Shown: positions 31,301 to 38,195 of the stretch, one piece after another
Layout of the letters: every line of letters starts with the position of its first letter
How positions within the stretch are numbered: the first letter of the stretch is position 1
Assembly: GCF_016654115.1 (NCBI RefSeq)
Contig: NZ_JAEQAZ010000083.1
Location: 1-38,195, forward strand
Direction of reading: 5' to 3'
DNA length: 38,195 nucleotides
Origin: Streptomyces sp. MBT53
GTDB lineage: Bacteria; Actinomycetota; Actinomycetes; Streptomycetales; Streptomycetaceae
Position numbers and translations under genes: made by a program
Notes under the pieces: generated by a model
Seen by the model: the letters and a program-made list of their open reading frames with translations, nothing else
What the model was told of the DNA's origin: nothing
Database searches by the model: none

Positions 31301-32239
31301 ATGGGTGCCCCTGGGACGGGCGATCCGGGGCTGTTCGGGCCGGATTCCGTGGCATGGCAGGTTCACAGCGACCCCATGATGTGGGTCGCCGGCGTCCGCG
31401 CGCTCTACCTCCAGGCCCTCCACCCCCGAGCCGTCCGCGGAGTCATGCAGAACTCGGACTTCCGGCGCGACGCCTGGGGCCGGCTGATGCGCATCGCGAA
31501 CTTCGTCGGCACCCTCACCTACGGCACCACCGAGGCCGCCGAGAAGGCGGGCGCCCGGGTGCGGAAGATCCACAGCATGCTCGGGGCGACCGACCCGGAC
31601 ACGGGCGAGCGGTACGGAATCGACGAACCCGAACTGCTGCTGTGGGTGCACTGCGCCGAGGTCGACTCGTATCTGGACGTGCTGCGCCGCTCCGGGTTCC
31701 GCCTCACCGACGCCCAGGCCGACCGCTACCTCGCCGAACACCGGGAAAGCGCCCGCCTGGTGGGCCTCGACCCCGCCGCCGTACCGGGCGACCGGGCCGA
31801 ACTCGCCGCCTACTTCGAGCAGATCGGGCCCGCGCTCGCCGCCGGACCCGAGGCACGCGAGGTGGACGACTTCCTGCTCCGCCCGCCGACGCACCCCCTC
31901 CTCGTCCCGGCGCGCGAGCTGCTCTGGCGGCGCGTGGCACACCTGGCGTACGCCTCCCTGCCGCCGTACGCCCACCAGCTGTACGGCAGACCGGCCCCCG
32001 CGCCCGCCACCGTCACCAGGCGACTGCGCGCCACCGGCACCCTGTTGCGCTGCGTTCCCGCCCATGTGCGCTGGCAACTCCCGCCCAAGCACATCATCCG
32101 TGCCATGTCACGGCTCGGCCCCGGGTCCCGGCCAGCCCCGTACAAAGTCGGACGATCGCTCGCCATACTGGACGAGCCAGGGGAGGGCAGGACGAACACC
32201 GACGGGGGCGATCGCGGGAGATGGGGGACAGCAGGCTGA
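31301..32239 (+). CDS. MpaB-type oxygenase (DUF2236)
   Basis: A 312-residue protein of the DUF2236/MpaB family, which includes latex-clearing protein and b-type haem oxygenases. Landmarks: PDSVAWQVHSDPMMWVAGVRALYLQALHP, FVGTLTYGTTEAA with VRKIHSMLGAT, and LLWVHCAEVDSYL, containing the His residues expected for haem ligation. No signal peptide is seen. The reaction is unknown; partners in an operon with an acyl-CoA dehydrogenase suggest oxidative breakdown of a lipid or terpenoid. Its last 19 nt overlap the start of the kinase gene. Confidence 0.88.
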   Translation: MGAPGTGDPGLFGPDSVAWQVHSDPMMWVAGVRALYLQALHPRAVRGVMQNSDFRRDAWGRLMRIANFVGTLTYGTTEAAEKAGARVRKIHSMLGATDPDTGERYGIDEPELLLWVHCAEVDSYLDVLRRSGFRLTDAQADRYLAEHRESARLVGLDPAAVPGDRAELAAYFEQIGPALAAGPEAREVDDFLLRPPTHPLLVPARELLWRRVAHLAYASLPPYAHQLYGRPAPAPATVTRRLRATGTLLRCVPAHVRWQLPPKHIIRAMSRLGPGSRPAPYKVGRSLAILDEPGEGRTNTDGGDRGRWGTAG

Positions 32240-33576
32240 TCCAGGGCCGCTACCGGCTGCTCGACCTGATCGGGCGCGGCGGCATGGGCGAGGTGTGGCG
32301 CGCGCGGGACGAGTCGCTGGGGCGCCATGTCGCCGTGAAGTGCCTCAAGCCGCTGAACCCGCACCACGACCAGTCGTTCACCCGCGTCCTGCGCGAGCGG
32401 TTCCGGCGCGAGGCCCGGGTCGCCGCGGCGCTCCAGCACCGCGGGGTGACCGTCGTCCACGACTTCGGCGAGTCCGACGGCGTCCTCTTCCTGGTGATGG
32501 AACTCCTCGACGGCCGCAATCTCTGCCAGCTCCTGGAGGACAACCAGCAGCACCCGCTGCCCGTCGCCGACGTCGTCGACATCGCCGAGCAGGTCGCCTC
32601 CGCCCTCGCCTACTGCCACCAACAGGGCATCGTGCACCGGGACCTGAAGCCCGCGAACATCATGCGGCTGACCGACGGCACGGTGAAGATCTGCGACTTC
32701 GGCATCGCCCGTCTCGGCGCCGACATCGGCTTCACCTCCCGGCTGACCGGCACCGGTATCGCGATGGGCACCCCGCACTACATGTCGCCGGAACAGATCA
32801 GCGGCTCCGAGGTCGACCAGCGCAGCGACCTCTACTCCTTCGGCTGCGTCCTGTACGAACTCTCCACCGGCGCACCGCCGTTCGACCTCGGCGACGCCTG
32901 GGCCATCCTCATCGGCCACCGCGACACCCCGCCCCGGCCGCCCCGCGCCCAGCGCGCCGAACTGCCCGAGTACCTGGAGAAGGTCATCCTCGACCTGCTC
33001 GCCAAACTCCCCGAACAACGCCCGAACGACGCCCGCGAGTTGGGCCGCCGCATCACCATGGGCCGTACGACTCCCCTGTACGTGCCGACAGTTGTGACCC
33101 CGCGACCCGAACTGCCCTCGCCCGAACCGGTGTCCCGTGAGGCGCGACTGCCGTCCTGGACGCGGGGGATGACCACCGGACACAAAGCGGCCGGCGCCGG
33201 ACTGCGCACCACCCCACCGGACGCCGGGGCCGGCCTCACCGGCGAGTGGATCGCCCGCCCGGCCACCGGCCACGTGGCGGAACCCGCGCCGGAGTCACCG
33301 TCCGCGCCGCCCCCGGAGGCCCTCAAGGCGCTGGCCGGACGCCACAACGCGGGCCTGAGCCTGGGCCGCCTCGGCCGCTGGGCGGAGGCCGGCGAGGTGC
33401 ACCGCGCGGTCGCCGCCGAACGCGGCCACCTCCTCGGCCCCGACCACCCCGACACCCTCGCCAGCCGCAACGACGAGGCCCACTGCCTGGAACAACTCGG
33501 CCGCAACCAGGAAGCGGTCGAGCTGTACCGCCGGGTGGCGGTGCTACGACAGGGGCGGGCGTCGGGCGGGCACTGA
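32221..33576 (+). CDS. soluble Ser/Thr protein kinase with TPR-like C-terminus
   Basis: A 451-residue Hanks-type kinase. Gly-rich loop GRGGMGEVW, catalytic Lys K40 in VAVKCL, HRD motif IVHRDLKPANIM with D141, DFG at D159, activation loop ending GTPHYMSPEQ. After about residue 290 comes a Pro-rich linker and, at about 375-450, a TPR-like pair (NAGLSLGRLGRWAEAGEVHR; EAHCLEQLGRNQEAVELYRR). There is no transmembrane helix or PASTA domain. The ATG at 32221 is next to GGGAG, so the ribosome-binding site may be the GGGGG further upstream. The frame is open for 2 kb upstream but that is a shadow. Targets are unknown. Confidence 0.92.
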   Translation: MGDSRLIQGRYRLLDLIGRGGMGEVWRARDESLGRHVAVKCLKPLNPHHDQSFTRVLRERFRREARVAAALQHRGVTVVHDFGESDGVLFLVMELLDGRNLCQLLEDNQQHPLPVADVVDIAEQVASALAYCHQQGIVHRDLKPANIMRLTDGTVKICDFGIARLGADIGFTSRLTGTGIAMGTPHYMSPEQISGSEVDQRSDLYSFGCVLYELSTGAPPFDLGDAWAILIGHRDTPPRPPRAQRAELPEYLEKVILDLLAKLPEQRPNDARELGRRITMGRTTPLYVPTVVTPRPELPSPEPVSREARLPSWTRGMTTGHKAAGAGLRTTPPDAGAGLTGEWIARPATGHVAEPAPESPSAPPPEALKALAGRHNAGLSLGRLGRWAEAGEVHRAVAAERGHLLGPDHPDTLASRNDEAHCLEQLGRNQEAVELYRRVAVLRQGRASGGH

Positions 33577-33629
33577 CGACCGTGTGCCCAGCTCTGGCCG
33601 ACCTAGATCACCTCGTGTTACGAAGAACC

Positions 33630-35204
33630 ATGCCTGCACACGAGGGACCCGGACATCGGACGTACGACGCCGTCATCGTCGGCGGCGGCCACAACGGCCT
33701 GGTCGCCGCCGCCTACCTGGCCCGGGCCGGGCGCTCCGTGCTCGTCCTGGAGCGCCTCGACGGCACGGGCGGCGCCGCCGTGTCGACCCGCCCGTTCGCC
33801 GGGGTCGACGCCCGGCTGTCCCGGTACTCGTACCTGGTCAGCCTGCTGCCCAAGAAGATCGTGCGGGACCTCGGCCTCGACTTCCGCATCCGTGGGCGCA
33901 CCATCTCGTCGTACACCCCCGTCGAACGCGGCGGCCGTCCCACCGGCCTCCTCGTCGGCGGCGGCGAGCGCCGCACCCGCGACGCCTTCGCCCGCCTCAC
34001 CGGCGGCGAGAGCGAGTACGCGGCCTGGCAACGGCTCTACGGCATGACCGGCCGCCTCGCGCAAAGGGTCTTCCCCACGCTCACCGAACCGCTCCCCACC
34101 CGCGACGAACTTCGCCGCCGCGTGGACGACGAGGACGCCTGGCGGATGCTCTTCGAGGAGCCGATCGGCGTCGCCATCGAGGAGAACTTCACCGACGACC
34201 TGGTCCGGGGAGTCGTCCTCACCGACGCCCTGATCGGCACCTTCGCCGACGCCCACGACCCCTCCCTCGCGCAGAACCGCTGCTTCCTCTACCACGTGAT
34301 CGGCGGCGGCACCGGCGCCTGGGACGTCCCGGTCGGCGGCATGGGCGCCCTCACCGACGCCCTGGCCACCGCCGCGCGCACCGCCGGCGCCGTACTCGCC
34401 ACCGGCCACGAGGCCGTCCGCATCGACACGGACGGACGCGCCGCCGAGATCACCTACCGCACCGCCGACACCGAAGGCGTCGTGGCCGCCCGGCACGTCC
34501 TCGTCGGCGCCTCCCCGCAGCAACTGGCCGCCCTCACCGGCGACGAACCGCCCGCCCCCGCCGAGGGCGCCCAGCTCAAGGTGAACATGCTGCTCAAGCG
34601 GCTGCCCAGACTCCGCGACACCTCGGTCGACCCGCGCGAGGCCTTCGCCGGCACCTTCCACATCGCCGAGGGCTACGACCAACTGGCCGCCGCGCACGCC
34701 CAGGCAGCCGCCGGCTCACTGCCCGCCGCACCGCCCTCCGAGATCTACTGCCACTCCCTCACCGACCCGAGCATCCTCGGCCGGGACCTGATCGAGGACG
34801 GCTACCAGACCCTCACCCTCTTCGGCCTCCACACCCCGGCCCGGCTCTTCGAACGCGACAACGACGCCGTACGCGGCGAACTCCTCAAGTCCACCCTCGC
34901 CCAGCTGGACAGCCACCTCGCCGAACCCCTCGCGGACTGCCTCGCCACCGACGCGGACGGCCGCCCCTGCATCGAGGCGAAGACCCCCCTCGACCTGGAG
35001 CGCGACCTCAGACTCCCCGGCGGCAACATCTTCCACCGCGAACTGACCTGGCCCTACGCCCAGGACGACACCGGCCGCTGGGGAGTCGAGACCCGGCACG
35101 CGAACGTCCTGCTGTGCGGGGCGGGCGCGGTGCGCGGCGGGGGAGTGAGCGGGGTACCGGGGCACAACGCGGCGATGGCGGTGCTGGAGGGCGACCGTCA
35201 GTGA
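33630..35204 (+). CDS. phytoene desaturase/PYROXD2-like FAD oxidoreductase
   Basis: A 524-residue flavoprotein of the carotenoid-desaturase/amine-oxidase superfamily. The N-terminal FAD fold is AVIVGGGHNGLVAAAYLARAG, with ERLDGTGGAAVST following. The central part includes HVIGGGTGAWDVPVGGMGALTDAL. The C-terminal motif is CGAGAVRGGGVSGVPGHNAA, closing the FAD site. It looks closer to the NAD(P)/FAD-dependent PYROXD2-like group than to true phytoene desaturases; no carotenoid genes are nearby. ATG 33630 has only a weak GAAG upstream. The 3' end faces the short-chain dehydrogenase gene with 24 nt between the stops. Confidence 0.88.
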   Translation: MPAHEGPGHRTYDAVIVGGGHNGLVAAAYLARAGRSVLVLERLDGTGGAAVSTRPFAGVDARLSRYSYLVSLLPKKIVRDLGLDFRIRGRTISSYTPVERGGRPTGLLVGGGERRTRDAFARLTGGESEYAAWQRLYGMTGRLAQRVFPTLTEPLPTRDELRRRVDDEDAWRMLFEEPIGVAIEENFTDDLVRGVVLTDALIGTFADAHDPSLAQNRCFLYHVIGGGTGAWDVPVGGMGALTDALATAARTAGAVLATGHEAVRIDTDGRAAEITYRTADTEGVVAARHVLVGASPQQLAALTGDEPPAPAEGAQLKVNMLLKRLPRLRDTSVDPREAFAGTFHIAEGYDQLAAAHAQAAAGSLPAAPPSEIYCHSLTDPSILGRDLIEDGYQTLTLFGLHTPARLFERDNDAVRGELLKSTLAQLDSHLAEPLADCLATDADGRPCIEAKTPLDLERDLRLPGGNIFHRELTWPYAQDDTGRWGVETRHANVLLCGAGAVRGGGVSGVPGHNAAMAVLEGDRQ

Positions 35205-35228
35205 GTTAGTGAGCCGGTGAGTGACCCC

Positions 35229-36023
35229 TCACGCCCGTGCTCCCCCGTCCACCGGCAGAATCACGCCGGTCACGTACGACGCCCGGTCGCTCAGCAGCCA
35301 CGCCGCCGCTTGTGCGATCTCGTCCGGGGCGGCGGGGCGGCCCAGTGGGCTGAGGGTCGAGATGCGGTCGATGACGCCGGGAGATTGCCGTTCCCACTCG
35401 TCGACCATCTCCGTGAGGGTCAGCCCGGGGGCGATCGCGTTGACGCGGATGCCCTCACGGCCGTACGTGGCGGCGGCCGACGCGGTGAGGCTGTTGACGG
35501 CTCGCTTGGCGGCGCCGTAGACGGGCAGCTCGGGGTTGGCGGCGAGGCTGCCGACGCTGGAGTTGTTGACGATGGCGCCGCGTCCGGCGGTGGCGCGGAT
35601 GGCGGCGATCTCGGCCTTCATGGCCAGCCACGGGCCCTTGAGATTGACGGCGCTGACCCGGTCGAAGTCGGCTTCCGACAGCTCGTCCATCGGGCCGGGC
35701 GGCTGGATCGTGGCACCGTTGTTGAAGGCGACGTCGAGCCGGCCGTACAGCTCCACGGTCCGGTCGACGGCTGCTCGGACACTGTCGCCGTCGGCCAGGT
35801 CGCACAGTACGTAGTCCGCGGTGCCGCCGGCCGCCCTGATCTCCTCGGTGACCGCCTTGAGCTGCCCCTCCGTACGCGCCGCGAGGACCACCCGGGCACC
35901 TTCGCGGACGAAGAGACGCGCGGCGGCGGCGCCGATGCCGCGACCGCCGCCGGTGATGAAAGCGACCTTGTCGTCGAGCAGACCGGTGCCGGCGGCAAGT
36001 GGTGTGTGAAGTGTGTTGTTCAT
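35229..36023 (-). CDS. short-chain dehydrogenase/reductase
   Basis: A 264-residue classical SDR, NAD(P)-dependent. Cofactor motif TGGGRGIGAAAA at about residues 25-36, NNGA in the fourth strand, catalytic Ser in NNSSVGSLAANPELP with YGAAKRA (YxxxK), and the C-terminal GVILPVDGGARA. The Arg after the second strand (LAARTEGQ) favours NADP(H). ATG 36023 is chosen because the fold begins soon after, although the frame runs on upstream. It is divergent from an XRE/MmyB regulator gene with a palindrome between them; such pairs are common in Streptomyces and imply regulation of the SDR by that protein. Confidence 0.92.
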   Translation of the reverse strand: MNNTLHTPLAAGTGLLDDKVAFITGGGRGIGAAAARLFVREGARVVLAARTEGQLKAVTEEIRAAGGTADYVLCDLADGDSVRAAVDRTVELYGRLDVAFNNGATIQPPGPMDELSEADFDRVSAVNLKGPWLAMKAEIAAIRATAGRGAIVNNSSVGSLAANPELPVYGAAKRAVNSLTASAAATYGREGIRVNAIAPGLTLTEMVDEWERQSPGVIDRISTLSPLGRPAAPDEIAQAAAWLLSDRASYVTGVILPVDGGARA

Positions 36024-36056
36024 GGTGTCGAGCCTGCGTTCCCGCCCCGGGCCCAT

Positions 36057-36077
36057 CCAGGCACCGGTTGTACCTGG
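36057..36077. promoter_or_regulatory. operator candidate between the SDR and XRE/MmyB genes
   Basis: CCAGGCAC-CGGTT-GTACCTGG, 8-bp arms with one mismatch around a 5-nt spacer. It lies 34 nt from each start codon, so a protein bound here could control both divergent genes. Confidence 0.5.
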
Positions 36078-36110
36078 CTCGGCACCTCGGCGCACGCGCA
36101 CACTGGACAG

Positions 36111-36962
36111 GTGAACCGACGACAACTGGCGGACTTCCTGCGCAGCAGGCGCGAGCGCATCACCCCCGCCGACGTGGGCCTGCCCGGCGGCCCGCGCCGC
36201 CGTACGCCGGGGCTGCGCCGCGAGGAGGTGGCGCAGCTGGCGTACATCTCCACGGAGTACTACGCACGCCTCGAACAGGCCCGCGGCCCTCATCCGTCCC
36301 GCGAGGTACTGGCCCAGCTCGCCCGCGCCCTGCGTCTGTCGGACGCCGAGCGCGACCACCTCCACCACCTCGCCGGGGCACCGCCCGCACCCGCGCCGGG
36401 ACCCTCGCGCGAGGTCCGGCAGAGCATCCTCGATCTGCTCCAGCGGCTGCCCCTCGCCGCCGCGTTCGTGACCTCGGCGACGCTGGAGGTCATCGCCTGG
36501 AACGACTTGGCCGCGGCCCTCATGGAGGACTTCTCCGCCGTACCGCGCCGCGACCGCAATCTGGTCCGGCGCGCGTTCCTGGGACCGCATCCCGACGGCC
36601 GTCGTCTGTACGGCGTCTCGGACTCCCACGCGTTCGCCCGCCACTCGGTCTCCCAGCTGCGCGCCGCCGCGGCCCGCTATCCGGACGACCCGGAGGTGAC
36701 CGCGTTGATCGACGAACTCCTGGCGGGCAGCGCCGAGTTCACCCGGCTGTGGGCCGACCACGAGGTGGCCCCGGAGCCCACCCTGCGCAAGACCTTCGAC
36801 CATCCCGCAGTCGGTCCGGTCACCGTCAACTGCGACGCCCTGGACATCACCGACCGGGACCAGCGCGTCGTCGTCTACACCGCCACGCCGGGCTCGCGGT
36901 CCGACGAGGCACTGCGCCTGCTCTCGGTCATCGGCACCCAGCGCATGGGCGTATCCGGCTGA
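36111..36962 (+). CDS. XRE-family regulator with MmyB-like ligand domain
   Basis: A 283-residue regulator. The N-terminal helix-turn-helix (about 10-80) has RRRTPGLRREEVAQLAYISTEYYARLEQ, the hallmark of this actinobacterial group. The C-terminal part (about 100-270) is the MmyB-like PAS-fold ligand-binding domain (LPLAAAFVTSATLEVIAWNDLAAAL; LWADHEVAPEP; HPAVGPVTVN), which in relatives binds fatty acids. The GTG at 36111 has only ACAGG next to it. It is probably autoregulated and controls the divergent SDR gene. Confidence 0.92.
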   Translation: MNRRQLADFLRSRRERITPADVGLPGGPRRRTPGLRREEVAQLAYISTEYYARLEQARGPHPSREVLAQLARALRLSDAERDHLHHLAGAPPAPAPGPSREVRQSILDLLQRLPLAAAFVTSATLEVIAWNDLAAALMEDFSAVPRRDRNLVRRAFLGPHPDGRRLYGVSDSHAFARHSVSQLRAAAARYPDDPEVTALIDELLAGSAEFTRLWADHEVAPEPTLRKTFDHPAVGPVTVNCDALDITDRDQRVVVYTATPGSRSDEALRLLSVIGTQRMGVSG

Positions 36963-36990
36963 CGCCACGGAAAACACCACCGCAAGAAAT

Positions 36991-37007
36991 CTGACGGAGC
37001 ATCAGAA
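36991..37007. promoter_or_regulatory. TetR-type inverted repeat before the nitronate monooxygenase-like gene
   Basis: TCTGACG-GAG-CATCAGA, 7-bp arms with one mismatch and a 3-nt centre, 42 nt before the ATG at 37049, in a locally A-rich stretch. The size and symmetry suit a TetR-family operator. No TetR gene is within the window. Confidence 0.5.
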
Positions 37008-37048
37008 AAGCTCTTCCGTCGTCCGGAGGACTGCGGCATTCTGCGCCC

Positions 37049-38158
37049 ATGCAGACGGAGTTGAGCAAGAGACTGGGAGTCGAGCACGCCATTTTCGGCT
37101 TCACGCCGTTCCCCGCCGTCGCCGCGGCCATCAGCAGGGCCGGCGGTTTCGGAGTGCTCGGCGCGGTCCGCTACACCGCCCCCGACGACCTCAAACGCGA
37201 CCTCGACTGGCTCGAGGCGCACGTCGAGGGGATGCCGTACGGCCTCGACGTCGTGATGCCCGCGAAGAAGGTGGAGGGCGTCACCGAGGCCGAGGTCGAG
37301 GCGATGATCCCGGAAGGGCACCGGCGGTTCGTCACCGAGACCCTGGCCAAGTACGGCGTGCCCGAACTCGCCGAGGGCGAGGCGTCCGGCTGGCGCATCA
37401 CCGGGTGGATGGAACAGGTCGCCCGCAACCAGCTCGACGTCGCCTTCGACTACCCGATCAAGCTGCTCGCCAACGCGCTGGGCTCCCCGCCGGCCGACGT
37501 CGTCGCCCGCGCCCACGACCAGGACGTACTGGTCGCCGCGCTCGCCGGCAGCGCCCGGCACGCCCGCAAGCACGCCGAGGGCGGCATCGACATCGTCGTG
37601 GCCCAGGGCTACGAGGCGGGCGGACACACCGGCGAGATCGCCTCCATGGTGCTCACGCCAGAAGTCGTCGAGGCGGTCGATCCACTGCCCGTGCTGGCCG
37701 CCGGCGGCATCGGCAGCGGACCGCAGGTGGCCGCCGCGCTCAGTCTCGGCGCCCAAGGTGTGTGGCTGGGCTCCATATGGCTGACCACCACAGAGGCCGA
37801 TATGCACTCCGAGGCCCTGACCCGCAAGCTGCTCGCCGCCGGGTCCGGCGACACCGTCCGCTCCCGCGCCCTGACCGGGAAACCGGCCCGTCAACTGCGC
37901 ACCGAGTGGACCGACGCCTGGGACGACACGGACGGTCCGGGCACCCTCCCCATGCCACTCCAGGGACTGCTGGTCGCCGAGGCCGTCTCGCGCATCCAGA
38001 AGTACGAGGTCGAACCACTGCTCGGCACCCCCGTCGGCCAGATCGTCGGCCGCATGAACAGCGAACGCAGTGTCCAGGCCGTCTTCGACGACCTCACCCG
38101 CGGCTTCGAGCAGGCCGTCGACCGCATCAACCGCATCGCCGGAAGGAGCGGCCAGTGA
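37049..38158 (+). CDS. nitronate monooxygenase-type flavin oxidoreductase
   Basis: A 369-residue FMN TIM-barrel protein of the nitronate monooxygenase/2-nitropropane dioxygenase family. Motifs: N-terminal ISRAGGFGVLGAVRYT, barrel segment AQGYEAGGHTGEIAS, phosphate-binding AAGGIGSGPQVAAALSLGAQGVWLG. The family oxidises nitronates, but several actinobacterial members act as NAD(P)H-dependent flavin oxidoreductases in lipid or steroid catabolism. The start ATG has GGAGG about 20 nt upstream, too far to be ideal, but the family N-terminus (ELSKRLGVEHAIF) begins here. The stop overlaps the next start (GTGA). Confidence 0.9.
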   Translation: MQTELSKRLGVEHAIFGFTPFPAVAAAISRAGGFGVLGAVRYTAPDDLKRDLDWLEAHVEGMPYGLDVVMPAKKVEGVTEAEVEAMIPEGHRRFVTETLAKYGVPELAEGEASGWRITGWMEQVARNQLDVAFDYPIKLLANALGSPPADVVARAHDQDVLVAALAGSARHARKHAEGGIDIVVAQGYEAGGHTGEIASMVLTPEVVEAVDPLPVLAAGGIGSGPQVAAALSLGAQGVWLGSIWLTTTEADMHSEALTRKLLAAGSGDTVRSRALTGKPARQLRTEWTDAWDDTDGPGTLPMPLQGLLVAEAVSRIQKYEVEPLLGTPVGQIVGRMNSERSVQAVFDDLTRGFEQAVDRINRIAGRSGQ

Positions 38159-38195
38159 GCACACAGGGGGAGAACACACAGGGCGGGGCCACACA
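38155..38195 (+). CDS. start of the next coupled gene, cut by the window edge
   Basis: GTG at 38155 overlaps the stop of the flavin oxidoreductase gene (GTGA) and has AAGGAG 6 nt upstream. Only 13 codons are visible (VSTQGENTQGGAT), too few to identify a product. The junction type and ribosome-binding site make a real gene likely. Confidence 0.6.
   Translation, partial: MSTQGENTQGGAT

Noticed and set aside
29732..32092. 786-codon minus-strand frame opposite the acyl-CoA dehydrogenase and MpaB genes
   Set aside because: Antisense shadow caused by high third-position GC; composition is Gly/Val/Asp/Ala-rich with no recognisable motif.
33630..35204. Carotenoid biosynthesis cluster based on the desaturase-like protein
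   Set aside because: No phytoene synthase, GGPP synthase or cyclase is nearby and the sequence looks closer to PYROXD2-like oxidoreductases.
36875..38194. 439-codon minus-strand frame opposite the flavin oxidoreductase gene
   Set aside because: Shadow of a well-supported plus-strand gene.
1..38195. CRISPR array, tRNA/rRNA gene, insertion sequence or phage island
   Set aside because: No regularly spaced repeats, cloverleaf-like sequences, transposase motifs or marked change in base composition were seen.

Overview
The window looks like chromosomal DNA of a Streptomyces or close relative. It is very GC-rich with strong G/C preference at third codon positions, uses many GTG and TTG starts, has several ATGA/GTGA/TTGA coupled junctions, and carries families typical of that genus (SigB/F-type sigma factors, DUF1206, RsbA-type regulators, XRE/MmyB regulators, secreted ricin-lectin glycosidases). 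I found only one in-frame TTA codon. I see no tRNA, rRNA, insertion sequence, phage gene, CRISPR array or polyketide/peptide synthase. All assignments come from reading translations and motifs; no searches were run.

Layout. 1-2.9 kb: an ECF-like sigma factor with a SnoaL-type C-terminus, converging on a small membrane protein that is coupled to a type II NADH dehydrogenase-like flavoenzyme; a 53-residue hydrophobic protein follows divergently, with a strong hairpin after it. 3-11 kb: a MacB/LolCDE-like ABC system split into two ATPases (+) and two very large FtsX-type permeases (-) that meet tail to tail. 11.2-15.2 kb: a four-repeat DUF347 membrane protein, a convergent OmpR-type two-component system whose kinase holds the TTA codon, and a DUF1206 membrane protein. 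15.3-20.1 kb: a compact general-stress module with a SigB/F-like sigma factor, a GvpU-like protein, an RsbQ-like hydrolase, an RsbP-like PAS-PP2C phosphatase, a STAS anti-anti-sigma factor and, convergent, an RsbA-like MEDS-HATPase protein.

20.1-23.4 kb: an M20 amidohydrolase coupled to a diaminopropionate ammonia-lyase-like PLP enzyme, with a divergent LysR regulator and a palindromic operator candidate between them. 23.4-26.9 kb: an RpiB/LacA/LacB-like isomerase and a secreted GH59-like glycosidase with two ricin-type lectin domains behind a LacI-type palindrome. 26.9-30 kb: a SulP anion transporter next to polyphosphate kinase 2, and a Cys-rich four-helix copper-binding protein. 30-35.2 kb: acyl-CoA dehydrogenase, MpaB-type oxygenase and a soluble Ser/Thr kinase with a TPR-like tail, preceded by a KstR-like palindrome, then a phytoene-desaturase-like flavoprotein. 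35.2-38.2 kb: a short-chain dehydrogenase divergent from an XRE/MmyB regulator, a nitronate monooxygenase-type flavoprotein, and the first codons of a coupled gene cut by the window edge.

The clearest functional unit is the stress module. RsbQ and RsbP are coupled by ATGA, RsbP and the STAS protein by GTGA, and a sigma factor lies just upstream. No free-standing RsbW is present, so the convergent MEDS-HATPase protein is the natural candidate for the anti-sigma kinase. The most interesting less-explored items are the DUF347/two-component pair with an 11-bp direct repeat, and the deacylase/ammonia-lyase pair with its operator.
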